Source: Spirosoma linguale DSM 74
Lineage (GTDB): Bacteria; Bacteroidota; Bacteroidia; Cytophagales; Spirosomataceae
Length of the DNA stretch: 64,000 nt
Direction: 5' to 3'
Assembly: GCA_000024525.1 (NCBI GenBank)
Contig: CP001770.1
Coordinates: forward strand, 124,001 to 188,000
In this document: positions 33,631-41,857 of the stretch, one piece after another
Numbering within the stretch: position 1 is the first letter of the stretch
Layout: every line of letters starts with the position of its first letter
Program-made: the position numbers and the translations under genes
The notes under the pieces: generated by a model
Database searches by the model: none
Seen by the model: the letters and a program-made list of their open reading frames with translations, nothing else
What the model was told of the DNA's origin: nothing

Positions 33631-34917
33631 GATCGCTGCCGCACTCATTAATACCAGGGTAATACCCCCCAGCGAATTGGAGAGACGGCCATTGGTAAAC
33701 TTCCCCATAATGGCTTTGTTGTTGGCTAAATGCAGGATAAGGGCAACCATAATGGGTGCCGTCAGGCCGTAAAGAATGGCTGTATATAACAACGCCTGAA
33801 TGGGGCTGATGCCCAGCAGATCAAGGAGTAGGCCAACCACCAAGGAGACAGTAATGGTCAGATAAAAGGCGGGAGCCTGGTGAAACTTGCGATCAAAGCC
33901 GCCCCGCCAGCCAAAGGTTTGGGCAACCGCATACGAGAGCGAACCGGCCAGCACCGGAATGGCTAATAGCCCGGTTCCGATAACGCCCCCCGCAAAAAGC
34001 CAATACGCAAACTCGCCCGCCAGCGGTTTTAGGGCCTGGGCTGCCTGTTCGACGGTATCAATCCGGCGAACGCCCGACGCATAAAGTACCACACCGGTAG
34101 TCAGTATGATAAAAAACATAATCAGGTTCGAGCAAAACATGCCTACGTTTACATCATACCGCATAGATTCCAGTAGCCGCTTATTAACCATGACCCGTTT
34201 GCCGTGTCCATTGACAACGCTGTTTTGCTGCATGGCTTCGGCCTCCATATCGGTCTGCCAAAAAAACAGGTAAGGCGAAATCGTCGTCCCCAGAATGGCG
34301 ACCAGAATAGAGGCAAACGCTTTGGTAAACTGAAATTGAGGTATAAACGTTTGCCGGAGCACATTCAGCCAGTCCTGCCTGACTAAGAAAGGTACGACCA
34401 GATACAACAGCAGGGTAGCGCAGAGCCATTTCAAAATAGCGGCTACCCGTTGATACGGATACACAATGACCGCGCCCAATATCAGGCCCGTGAAGAATAC
34501 GCTGAACGCAAAGGTGGGTACCTGTGGCAGGAGTAGGTGAGCAACCGCCCCCATGCTTTCCAGGTCGGCTCCAATATTAAGCACAATGGCGGGGCCCGTC
34601 AGCAGTAACAGGCCATATAATACCCACCGGGGATAATGCTTGCGCAAGGTACCGGCTAATCCCTGAGCGGTTACCAAACCGATGCGGGCGCACATTTCCT
34701 GCATAGCGGCCATGAGGGGAAACGTAATTAGCGCTGTCCAGAGGGTAGCCAGCCCAAAAGCCGTTCCAGCCTGGGAATAAGTGGCAATGCCGGAAGGATC
34801 GTCGTCGCTGGCTCCGGTAATAAGGCCAGGGCCTAAATTTTGCCAAATACGTTGCAGCCGATTAGGTTTTTTCTGAGGTGTACCCGGGGACTGACTATCG
34901 GTGGGTTTAGGAAGCAT
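33601..34917 (-). CDS. Nramp-family transporter, NRMT-like
   Basis: The 438-residue transporter has about eleven transmembrane helices. TM1 holds ITGASDDDPSGIATYSQAG, where classical Mn/Fe Nramps have DPGN. TM6 holds GTTISPYLFFWQTDMEAE, where they have MPH. That combination is typical of Nramp-related proteins thought to move Mg or other ions. The ATG at 34917 was chosen as it gives the normal short N-terminus; an ATG at 35013 would add 32 residues. It ends a minus-strand group with a porin gene. Confidence 0.88.
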   Translation of the reverse strand: MLPKPTDSQSPGTPQKKPNRLQRIWQNLGPGLITGASDDDPSGIATYSQAGTAFGLATLWTALITFPLMAAMQEMCARIGLVTAQGLAGTLRKHYPRWVLYGLLLLTGPAIVLNIGADLESMGAVAHLLLPQVPTFAFSVFFTGLILGAVIVYPYQRVAAILKWLCATLLLYLVVPFLVRQDWLNVLRQTFIPQFQFTKAFASILVAILGTTISPYLFFWQTDMEAEAMQQNSVVNGHGKRVMVNKRLLESMRYDVNVGMFCSNLIMFFIILTTGVVLYASGVRRIDTVEQAAQALKPLAGEFAYWLFAGGVIGTGLLAIPVLAGSLSYAVAQTFGWRGGFDRKFHQAPAFYLTITVSLVVGLLLDLLGISPIQALLYTAILYGLTAPIMVALILHLANNKAIMGKFTNGRLSNSLGGITLVLMSAAAILLLYFQVTS

Positions 34918-35200
34918 AGGTTGCGTGCGCTTTACAAGATTTTCCAGTAAGGTAACTTTCTTACACCGATTGTCGTTTGAAAACCACGTTAAAGCGCCTA
35001 TTGATAGCGACATAAAAAAGCTGCCTAAGGCTAAAACGAGACGAGTTTATTGAGGTTTCCGGTGAAATCAGTTAAGAACTAAACGACACGTGACAAATTT
35101 GGCCAACGACCCTTATGCCCAAACGGCCTGATGACAGGCAGAAAAGCGGGCTAATTTCTACCGCGACATAAGGATATAGTGCTCACAAGTTATCCCTGAG

Positions 35201-35530
35201 TCATTCCGTGACGGAGTCGCTCAGGGGTAAAAAATCAATCACTTGGTTGCGCAGTAAATTTTTCCTGTTGACTAATTCCGTATACCGATCCGTATCGGCT
35301 TGGGTTACGTTGCTCTTTTTCGTTTTTAATGCAAAGTGACAACTCCATAAGGCATCAACATACTTTTCGATCAACAAGGCCAACTCGCTATTTCGTTGCT
35401 GTAAACATTCTTTCAACTCGCTGTTTTCCAGCAACCAGGCATACTTAACCTGTAAGGCCGAGGCAGCCTTGACGAATAATGACCGAGCGATCAGTTTAAC
35501 TTCCAGTTCAGAAATAGGGACAGCATTCAT
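35201..35530 (-). CDS. Hypothetical helical protein
   Basis: The 109-residue soluble protein (MNAVPISELEVKLIARSLF; NSELALLIEKYVDALWSCHFALK) is helical with no recognised domain. It lies 22 bases downstream of the porin gene and 283 bases upstream of the Nramp gene, so it is probably in the porin transcript. Function unknown. Confidence 0.6.
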   Translation of the reverse strand: MNAVPISELEVKLIARSLFVKAASALQVKYAWLLENSELKECLQQRNSELALLIEKYVDALWSCHFALKTKKSNVTQADTDRYTELVNRKNLLRNQVIDFLPLSDSVTE

Positions 35531-35552
35531 GGGAATTCTGAGGCTTAATGGG

Positions 35553-36929
35553 TTAATAATCTACATGCACCCGTAAGGCCCAAAGTTGGATTGGTCCTCG
35601 ATCTTTGTTATACGCGGGATTTTGAATCAATTGATAATTCAGGCTTAGGTGTAACGACGAATTAATCGTGGCTTTGTAGTAGGTTTCAAAAATGTTTTCC
35701 GTGCCATAGGTTAATTTTCCGTCACCAATCATGAACCCGTACCCCCCCACACTCAGAAAATCTCGGTGGTCGGGTGATAGACCATTGATAACCAGACCCG
35801 CCCCAAACACGTCATTGCCCCGCTTCCACCTAGCTCCCTTAATACTAATCCCTCCATTCAGGGAGCGATCAATTTCGGCAAAGACCCAACTGGCAGACCT
35901 GCCATCATTCCAACTATATTTAGCAAAAATCCCTACGTCTTTTGACAGGGCTAATTCGGTATTTATTCCAACCCCGTACTTGGTGGCTCCGTTGTAAATA
36001 TAGGCTCCCTGAGCATCTCTGGGGTCACTCACGTTGACCGATAGGGAGTCGGTATACCCACTAGCCACCCATTTATCAATGGCCGTTTTATACACACCAC
36101 CTCTGGTTTTGTTGTTAAAGACCAGTAACCGGATTATGCCTTTGCGCTTAAAAACCAGGACTGGCTTTTCCACTTCAAGGACGAAGCCGTTCACTTTACT
36201 GACATTAAAATCTAACTGGCTTAAATTAGCAATCTGAGGAACCAGCGCTCCCGACGCACGAAGGGCTATCCGGGGTGTAACCAGTTCGCCAATTATGCCC
36301 AGCGTGTAACCGCGTGTATTGGCCGGATAATCCCAGGCTCCGTTACTCATCAGGGCCCAATTCATGAATTGACTACGGGGATCATGGCTGTAACTATTGC
36401 CATCAAATACATCGGCCAGTGAAAACTTACCAACCGTCAGCGTAAATCGGTGATCGGGTACATATTCCGCTACCTGATTTAGCGACGCACCTTTAAATTG
36501 AGTCGGTGTCCTAGCCTGATCGCCCCGCCCCCGAAGCGAAAAATGTTGCCGGAAAAAAGCGCGTGCCAGATACGGTACGGGTTCAGGATTACCAATTCGG
36601 AACGTTTCCCCGTTGGGAAAGCCAGCAATGCCTAATGTTTTGCCAACCCCTCGCCCCCCCGCCATTTCGGGGTTAACATACAAAGCACCCCCCCGCCAAA
36701 GTCGATACCCGATGAACAGGGTTGAGGTAACCGAGAAGGCTTCGGTAGCCTCACTAATCTGACTATTCTGACCCCCATAAGGCGCGTTGAAGGCAGGGTG
36801 ACTTTGTGAAATTCCCGTCAATTGAAAATTGATGACAAATCGATTTAAGGAATCTGGTTTGAGCGTCTGCGCAACAGTAGGTGGAAAATACAGGAGCCAG
36901 GCCAAGGCAATAGGAAGCGATTTACTCAT
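35553..36929 (-). CDS. OprB-like carbohydrate porin
   Basis: The 458-residue protein has a signal peptide (MSKSLPIALAWLLYFPPTVAQ), Ser/Gly/aromatic-rich alternating strands and a C-terminal aromatic end (ALRVHVDY) fit for beta-barrel assembly. Motifs such as LTVGKFSLADVFDGNSYSHDPRSQFMNW and a final strand region with LHLSLNYQLIQNPAYNKDRGPI are typical of OprB-family porins in Bacteroidota. These often sit next to Nramp genes, as here. It would sit in the outer membrane. Confidence 0.85.
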   Translation of the reverse strand: MSKSLPIALAWLLYFPPTVAQTLKPDSLNRFVINFQLTGISQSHPAFNAPYGGQNSQISEATEAFSVTSTLFIGYRLWRGGALYVNPEMAGGRGVGKTLGIAGFPNGETFRIGNPEPVPYLARAFFRQHFSLRGRGDQARTPTQFKGASLNQVAEYVPDHRFTLTVGKFSLADVFDGNSYSHDPRSQFMNWALMSNGAWDYPANTRGYTLGIIGELVTPRIALRASGALVPQIANLSQLDFNVSKVNGFVLEVEKPVLVFKRKGIIRLLVFNNKTRGGVYKTAIDKWVASGYTDSLSVNVSDPRDAQGAYIYNGATKYGVGINTELALSKDVGIFAKYSWNDGRSASWVFAEIDRSLNGGISIKGARWKRGNDVFGAGLVINGLSPDHRDFLSVGGYGFMIGDGKLTYGTENIFETYYKATINSSLHLSLNYQLIQNPAYNKDRGPIQLWALRVHVDY

Positions 36930-36979
36930 AGCTTAAAATTTAGAGCAGGGCCATGCCATAGACGTTACGGCGAAAGGCC

Positions 36980-37480
36980 TTACTTAATGCGGAAACTTGA
37001 ACAAGCCTGTTGAACTTCTTGGATTGAATGCTGAAAGTAGGCTTGGTTACCAAAGCAATGGATAAAATACAACCGATTATTCTTGGCGAAGCCGTAATTA
37101 AGGAGGCGAATCAAGCCCAGGCGTGGGCTAGTAAGGGTTAGTTGTACGACTTGCCCGGTTAGACCACCGATCCTGATGGGCTGATTTCGTTCAACCTTAA
37201 CATCGTTCGATATACTCCGGGCCATCGCTATATCATGCTGCATGGTCTCTTTTAATTCGTTCGCCGCCATACCAGGCAATACCACTACTTTTATTTCAGC
37301 ATATTCAGTCGGATTGCTTTTAGGCGAGTATGCGCCTGTGTAAGCAGGCACGTGTTTTGTGTCTTCCACGATAGACCACCCTTTGGGAAACTGGATCGAA
37401 TAGCCCTCAACTTCATTGGTGTACAAACCACGTTGTACAAGGAAAGTAAGCAATAGCAAGAATGGATTGAGTAGCATCAT
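36980..37480 (-). CDS. Exported PsbP-like / DUF1795-like protein
   Basis: The 166-residue product begins with a hydrophobic signal (MMLLNPFLLLLTFLVQ), so the ATG at 37480 is preferred. The mature part has VEGYSIQFPKGWSIVED, then ELKETMQHDIAMARS, typical of the PsbP/Mog1-fold proteins, and ends EVQQACSSFRIK. It lies 50 bases upstream of the porin gene, likely in the same operon. Function unknown. Confidence 0.65.
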   Translation of the reverse strand: MMLLNPFLLLLTFLVQRGLYTNEVEGYSIQFPKGWSIVEDTKHVPAYTGAYSPKSNPTEYAEIKVVVLPGMAANELKETMQHDIAMARSISNDVKVERNQPIRIGGLTGQVVQLTLTSPRLGLIRLLNYGFAKNNRLYFIHCFGNQAYFQHSIQEVQQACSSFRIK

Positions 37481-37939
37481 TGGCCAGCGCGCTACAGGCG
37501 GTTGATAAAATTTCAGCAAAAGAACGAACAAAGTGGGAACTTAAAGGCCCTTATGATGAATTACCGGGAAAAGCCATTAAATTTAATGGCTTTCTAACTT
37601 CATATGCAGATGTACAGGCCCAAGGAATAGGGCAATTTTTCGCCTAAAGTCTTGCTTATATGATTGCCAGTAACTAAACTAATAAATTGGGCTGTATACT
37701 ATAGAAATTCCAGAAGGGTATACCCTTCTGGGGCGTTGTTTTATGGTCTTGCCAGCCCCATGCCTCTTCAGGCAGCCCTGAAATTACAGTTAACAGTTTA
37801 TTCAAAGAATATTTAGACCTACCCTCCCAAACAATCACGTTAAATGCTGTTGTTGACGGATGATTTCGCGGATTAAAGTAGCGCCATTAGTTCGCCTTAC
37901 AATTGCGCGGATTGGCTAATCCGTTATCGTAGTACAATT
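37481..37939. other. Intergenic region with a strong palindrome
   Basis: The 459 bases between the divergent genes hold no convincing gene. A 22-bp perfect palindrome (CCAGAAGGGTA and its inverse, 37710-37731) could act as a terminator or operator. Near 37905-37930 lies CGGATT-GGCT-AATCCG and the 11-mer TAATCCGTTAT, which also occurs inside the arsR palindrome at 11205. This may be regulatory for the gene at 37940. Confidence 0.4.
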
Positions 37940-38197
37940 ATGGAAAACCAGTATGATTACTCATTTCTCACCGATAGCTTTGACATAGCCTGTCAGGCAA
38001 TACGGGATACCGAATGGGTCACCAACCCTGCCGATTCGTCAAATTCAGATAAAGGAATTATTCGCCTTGGCGAAACGGTATGGCTGCACAGGGCTCATTT
38101 AGGAATTGGGTCCTGGCAACAGGCTCGATTGGCCGATAACACATTACGTTACGTTCAGCATCATGATTTTATTCATGAACAGTTCGATGCCGAGTAA
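37940..38197 (+). CDS. Hypothetical small protein
   Basis: The 85-residue protein (MENQYDYSFLTDSFDIACQAIRDTEWVTNP; WLHRAHLGIGSWQQARLADNTLRYVQHHDF) is acidic and aromatic with no recognised domain. It ends before a bidirectional hairpin shared with the convergent His-rich gene. Function unknown. Confidence 0.6.
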   Translation: MENQYDYSFLTDSFDIACQAIRDTEWVTNPADSSNSDKGIIRLGETVWLHRAHLGIGSWQQARLADNTLRYVQHHDFIHEQFDAE

Positions 38198-38227
38198 TAA
38201 CTCAACTTAAAGAAAATTGCGTTAATA

Positions 38228-38257
38228 AAAAAGGGATGTATCATCATGATACATCCT
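38228..38257 (-). terminator. Intrinsic terminator of the His-rich gene
   Basis: GGATGTATCAT and its inverse flank one base (38234-38256). On the minus strand the hairpin is followed by CTTTTTT, making a textbook terminator for the gene at 38285. On the plus strand it is followed by TCTTCT, so it may also stop the gene at 37940. Confidence 0.75.
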
Positions 38258-38284
38258 CTTCTGTAAAGACCTTAACCTGATTTT

Positions 38285-38506
38285 TCAGGCTACCGGATCG
38301 CTGTGTTCTTTGTCGTGACCTTCGGCATGGTGTTCAGCCGCCGCTTTGGCATGATGGTCGCCCAGATTATGGTGTCCCTGCGCCTGATAGGCTTCATGGG
38401 CTTCTTTCTCGTGGTCGCCTGCTTGGTGTAGTTCCTGCGCTTTCTGGTGGTGCTTGGCCGCTTCGCCGAAATGGTAAGCCGCTTCTTTGTGATGATCGTG
38501 TGCCAT
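38285..38506 (-). CDS. His-rich 73-residue protein
   Basis: About one residue in four is His (MAHDHHKEAAYHFGEAAKHHQKAQ... HHNLGDHHAKAAAEHHAEGH), spaced along what is predicted to be a helical coil rich in Ala, Glu and Lys. There is no signal peptide. Such proteins are often expressed under stress and could buffer Ni, Co, Zn or Cu in the cytoplasm. It has its own terminator, so it is a single-gene unit. Confidence 0.8.
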   Translation of the reverse strand: MAHDHHKEAAYHFGEAAKHHQKAQELHQAGDHEKEAHEAYQAQGHHNLGDHHAKAAAEHHAEGHDKEHSDPVA

Positions 38507-38658
38507 GATAAATCGGATTTTGTTGTTGGTTAGTTAATGGTTTTTTTGGTAAAATTGTTTAGCGACCAGCGCATCGGGGAATTATGGAAGACGACCTTCT
38601 CTATGCAAACTATAGGTCGTCAGCTAATTCGTTTACCCGTTTAAACCTCAACTTTTGT

Positions 38659-38763
38659 ATGAAAGGTATTTATTGGTCCTACGGCATTTATTCCTTCTTT
38701 ATCGGAGTCCTGATTTTCTGTATTGTGCTGGTGGGTCGTCGCTGGCGCAACCGACGAGGGTAG
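38659..38763 (+). CDS. 34-residue single-span membrane protein
   Basis: MKGIYWSYGIYSFFIGVLIFCIVLVGRRWRNRRG-type product: one hydrophobic helix of about 20 residues followed by a strongly basic tail, with a good ATG and stop. The shape is that of genuine small membrane proteins, but no neighbour supports a function. Confidence 0.4.
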   Translation: MKGIYWSYGIYSFFIGVLIFCIVLVGRRWRNRRG

Positions 38764-38902
38764 TGTGGGAAATTGGTGTAAAGGAGGATGCCACATACTA
38801 ATTCCGTATGCTACGGATTGAGTTGAACAGATATTAACGCAAATCTAAAAGTAATTTTCTCGAAATAGGCTCCTATTTGAGACCATTTTTCTGTCCATGC
38901 TG

Positions 38903-39616
38903 TTAAGGTTGACTCGTTACATTCTCTTGCTTGTTTTTGGCTTCATGAAACTTTAAAAGGCCAATCACTACAGCCAAAAAAACGATCAATGTGGGCATGT
39001 TAGGCACGTTGGCATTGACAATAGCGTGTGCCAAGGCGACAATCAGCCACGATCTTGTTTTTCGATAAAACTCGGCCAGACCTGCACTGCCTACCGCAAT
39101 CATACCTAAAAATTGTACTGGATTGGCGATGATAAGCCGGGCATTGAAGGAGTAATGCCAAGTAAACCAAAGCACGGCGGTGGTTAAAACTATAGTTAAA
39201 AACGAGTATCTATTGAGTTCATTTCCCAGGAAAACGCGCCATCCTAATTCTTCCAAAAGAGCGTAGAAAAGGGCATAGAATGTCCAAAAAATGATCAAAT
39301 AATAATTAGTCTTACCCAATAGGATATTAGTGATGATAGTACCAATGAAAAATAGTCCAAGTCCAATAAATTCAATTTTTCTAACCCATGTAATTTTACT
39401 GAAAAGCTTCAGCTTCAAGGGAGTTTTATACCAATAGCTAACTAATATGGCTGATAAAAATGGCCCAAAACCGATCGTTAAGAGCCACTTAACTCCTGGT
39501 AAAGGCAAAAGATTGGGTAGTAAATGTAAGAGCCACGAGATACTAAAAGCCAACGTAAAGTATAGCGTAATTTTTAGGCCGACTGCTTTATCTAAGTAGA
39601 AGGTGTTGGTTTTCAT
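38903..39616 (-). CDS. CPBP-family intramembrane metalloprotease
   Basis: The 237-residue membrane protein has the family motifs EELGWRVFL near residue 135 (EExxxR), LWFTWHYSF and ALAHAIVNANVP. Members are ABI/Rce1-like proteases or bacteriocin-self-immunity proteins. The ATG at 39616 gives MKTNTFYLDKAVGLK, a natural N-terminus. The gene is much richer in A and T than its neighbours, which suggests transfer. It is divergent to none nearby and ends a short minus-strand pair with the LytTR gene. Confidence 0.88.
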   Translation of the reverse strand: MKTNTFYLDKAVGLKITLYFTLAFSISWLLHLLPNLLPLPGVKWLLTIGFGPFLSAILVSYWYKTPLKLKLFSKITWVRKIEFIGLGLFFIGTIITNILLGKTNYYLIIFWTFYALFYALLEELGWRVFLGNELNRYSFLTIVLTTAVLWFTWHYSFNARLIIANPVQFLGMIAVGSAGLAEFYRKTRSWLIVALAHAIVNANVPNMPTLIVFLAVVIGLLKFHEAKNKQENVTSQP

Positions 39617-39758
39617 AGTTGATTGTTTTGCCTTGTGTGCGTTTGTTGTAGCGAATGCTTGGGACAAACATGGCTGGTGCTTTCAGCCCCCACAAGGGGG
39701 GGGGACACTCGGCAAAGGGAAAGGGACAAACTGCCTGTTTCCGGGCTATTCGGGACGG

Positions 39759-40667
39759 TTAGGGACGAATAGGAAAGCGGCTTTGCGCCTTCAGGCGGCC
39801 ATCGAACGCGCTTAGGAAACTCCGCGAAACCGGTATCGTCTCCTTCACCCCGTCGAGCGTAAGCTGATAGCCACGGGCGTTGCCATCGGCATGTACCACC
39901 GTCAACAAATTCACCACAAACGCCCGGTGGCAGCGGAAAAACTGCGGGTGTTGACCGAGTGCGGATTCTATGCCTTTCAGCGTCGAACGCATTACCGTCT
40001 TCTGGGCCGTACCGTCGTCTAGCCAATGCACCTGTACGTAGTTGTCCACCGACTCGACGTAGCGTAGCTGATTGGGCGACAGACTCAGCCGCTCCCGCCC
40101 GTTCTCCGACATCAACTGCACGATCGGTTGTGGCAACATAGTACCAGGCAACGGGTTGGGCTGGTCATCCGGAGAAGTTGGATGACGGTCGAGTTGCTGA
40201 TTCAGCACCTGAGCCTGCGCCAGATGGCGTTTCAGCCGCCGTTGTTCGGCTATAAACACCCCCAGCATAATTGGGAATAGGCCAATACTGGTCACGATCA
40301 GGTACATTTTGCCGAAAGAGGGGCGAGCAAGGCCTAAAACTTTCAGAATCAACTCATTGCTGCTAGTGATAAGTAGCAAGACCACCAGCGTGTGCAGGCT
40401 ATGCCGCCCTACAGTCCAGCGGTCTTCGTCGTATGCAACTGGGAGCAGCCGGGGTAGCACGATATTAGCCAACGACACCGTCGCCACGCACCCCAGCGAC
40501 AGCCAGACTACAGCGACCAGTCTCTCCCCTCCTCGATAAGCCCCGTTAAGCAGCCCCGCCAGCAAAAACACATATAGCCCCGACTGCAAGGCTAGCCGAA
40601 ACTGCGTTCGGGCATCAAAATTTTCGGCTAGTGGTCGGTTCAGCAACGAGCGGAGTGTGGGGAGCAT
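39759..40667 (-). CDS. LytTR DNA-binding regulator with membrane domain
   Basis: The 302-residue protein has four hydrophobic helices in the first 150 residues and a C-terminal LytTR domain (about 190-295) with VESVDNYVQVHWLDDG, RSTLKGIESALGQHPQFFRCHRAFVVNL and IPVSRSFLSAF. It is a membrane-anchored transcription factor, not a receiver-domain response regulator. Its target genes are unknown; the CPBP gene just downstream is a candidate. Confidence 0.9.
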   Translation of the reverse strand: MLPTLRSLLNRPLAENFDARTQFRLALQSGLYVFLLAGLLNGAYRGGERLVAVVWLSLGCVATVSLANIVLPRLLPVAYDEDRWTVGRHSLHTLVVLLLITSSNELILKVLGLARPSFGKMYLIVTSIGLFPIMLGVFIAEQRRLKRHLAQAQVLNQQLDRHPTSPDDQPNPLPGTMLPQPIVQLMSENGRERLSLSPNQLRYVESVDNYVQVHWLDDGTAQKTVMRSTLKGIESALGQHPQFFRCHRAFVVNLLTVVHADGNARGYQLTLDGVKETIPVSRSFLSAFDGRLKAQSRFPIRP

Positions 40668-41065
40668 AGGGGCAAAAATAGAGCTAAAAACCCGTATCCC
40701 TGAGTAGGATTGGTTCTAGCCAACCAAAGAGGCAGGGCCGCCAGCAGTTGTTGTAACAGACGATACAGGAAAGAAGTATTAACAAGCTATCGTCTCCTAA
40801 AACCCTCGATTGTGTGGTTCTCATTGAATACCCAGCACAACCGGAGTATGATAGACACCACCATTCGTAAGGGGTTTTTATGGGAGTCTTTTCACTTATT
40901 TTTAACAAACCAGTCCACGATTTGAGGGTATAAATCCGCTACTACTTGGCCCTTGTTCCGCTTTTTATATAACTCAATATGTATTCCGGACAAAGTGACC
41001 CAGGCGTTTCGGAGCAAACTGACCCACCCCGCCTGTGGGTAGGAACCGCTCAAAGTTAGTACACT

Positions 41066-41809
41066 TTATTTCTCAGCCGCAAGACTTTGCTTGCGTCGCA
41101 TCGATTCACCCTTCAACTCCATCCGATGAGCCTTGTGAGTTAGCCGGTCCAGGATGGCATCGGCCAAGGTAGGATCGTCGATGTATTCGTGCCATTTACT
41201 CACCGGCAGTTGCGAGGTGATGATCGTAGCGGCCTTGCCATGCCGGTCCTCCATGATCTGTAACAGGGCCAATCGGCCATTCTGATCAAGGGGTTGTAAG
41301 CCCCAGTCATCCAGAATGAGCAGGTGTTGCCGCTCCAGACGACTCATCTCCCGCTGGTAGGAGCCGTCGGCTTTAGCCAGTTGCAGTCGCTGTATGAGCC
41401 GGATCAGATTGTGATAACCCACCCGATACCCCAGCTGACAGGCCTGATAGCCCAGGGCCGAAGCCACGTAACTTTTGCCGCAGCCAGTTGATCCCGTCAG
41501 GAAGATATTCTCGGCTCGATCGATGAAGCGGCAGTCGGCCAAACGAAGCACCAGCGTCTTATCCAGGTTGCGGCCAGGGCCGTAGTGCAACTCTTCCAGC
41601 GAGGCCTGATAGCGAAAGCGGGCCGCCCGGATGGCCATCTGGGTGCGTCGGTGTTGACGGTACTCATGTTCAGCTTCAGTAAGCTGGGCCAGCAGTTCGT
41701 CGGCAGGCGGTTGCTGGTGAAGGGGTAGGCGAAGCAGGGTCTCGAAGGCCTGATACATGCCCACCAGTTTAAGGTCCCGTAGTCGGTCAAGTGTCGCTTG
41801 GTTATTCAT
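41066..41809 (-). CDS. istB: IS21 helper ATPase IstB
   Basis: The 247-residue AAA+ protein has a Walker A (GSTGCGKSYVA, near residue 105), a Walker B (LLILDDWGLQPL) and the C-terminal ADAILDRLTHKAHRMELKGES typical of IstB. It starts 48 bases after the IstA stop. It helps target the IstA transposase. The frame is intact. Confidence 0.95.
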   Translation of the reverse strand: MNNQATLDRLRDLKLVGMYQAFETLLRLPLHQQPPADELLAQLTEAEHEYRQHRRTQMAIRAARFRYQASLEELHYGPGRNLDKTLVLRLADCRFIDRAENIFLTGSTGCGKSYVASALGYQACQLGYRVGYHNLIRLIQRLQLAKADGSYQREMSRLERQHLLILDDWGLQPLDQNGRLALLQIMEDRHGKAATIITSQLPVSKWHEYIDDPTLADAILDRLTHKAHRMELKGESMRRKQSLAAEK

Positions 41810-41857
41810 ACTTTTTATTCCCTTTTGTAGTTGGTACGTGTGTTGATTGGCTCGGCT

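Noticed and set aside
39687..39704. CCCCC-ACAA-GGGGG hairpin as an attenuator
   Set aside because: It is a low-complexity run between convergently placed gene ends with no leader or T-run to support regulation.
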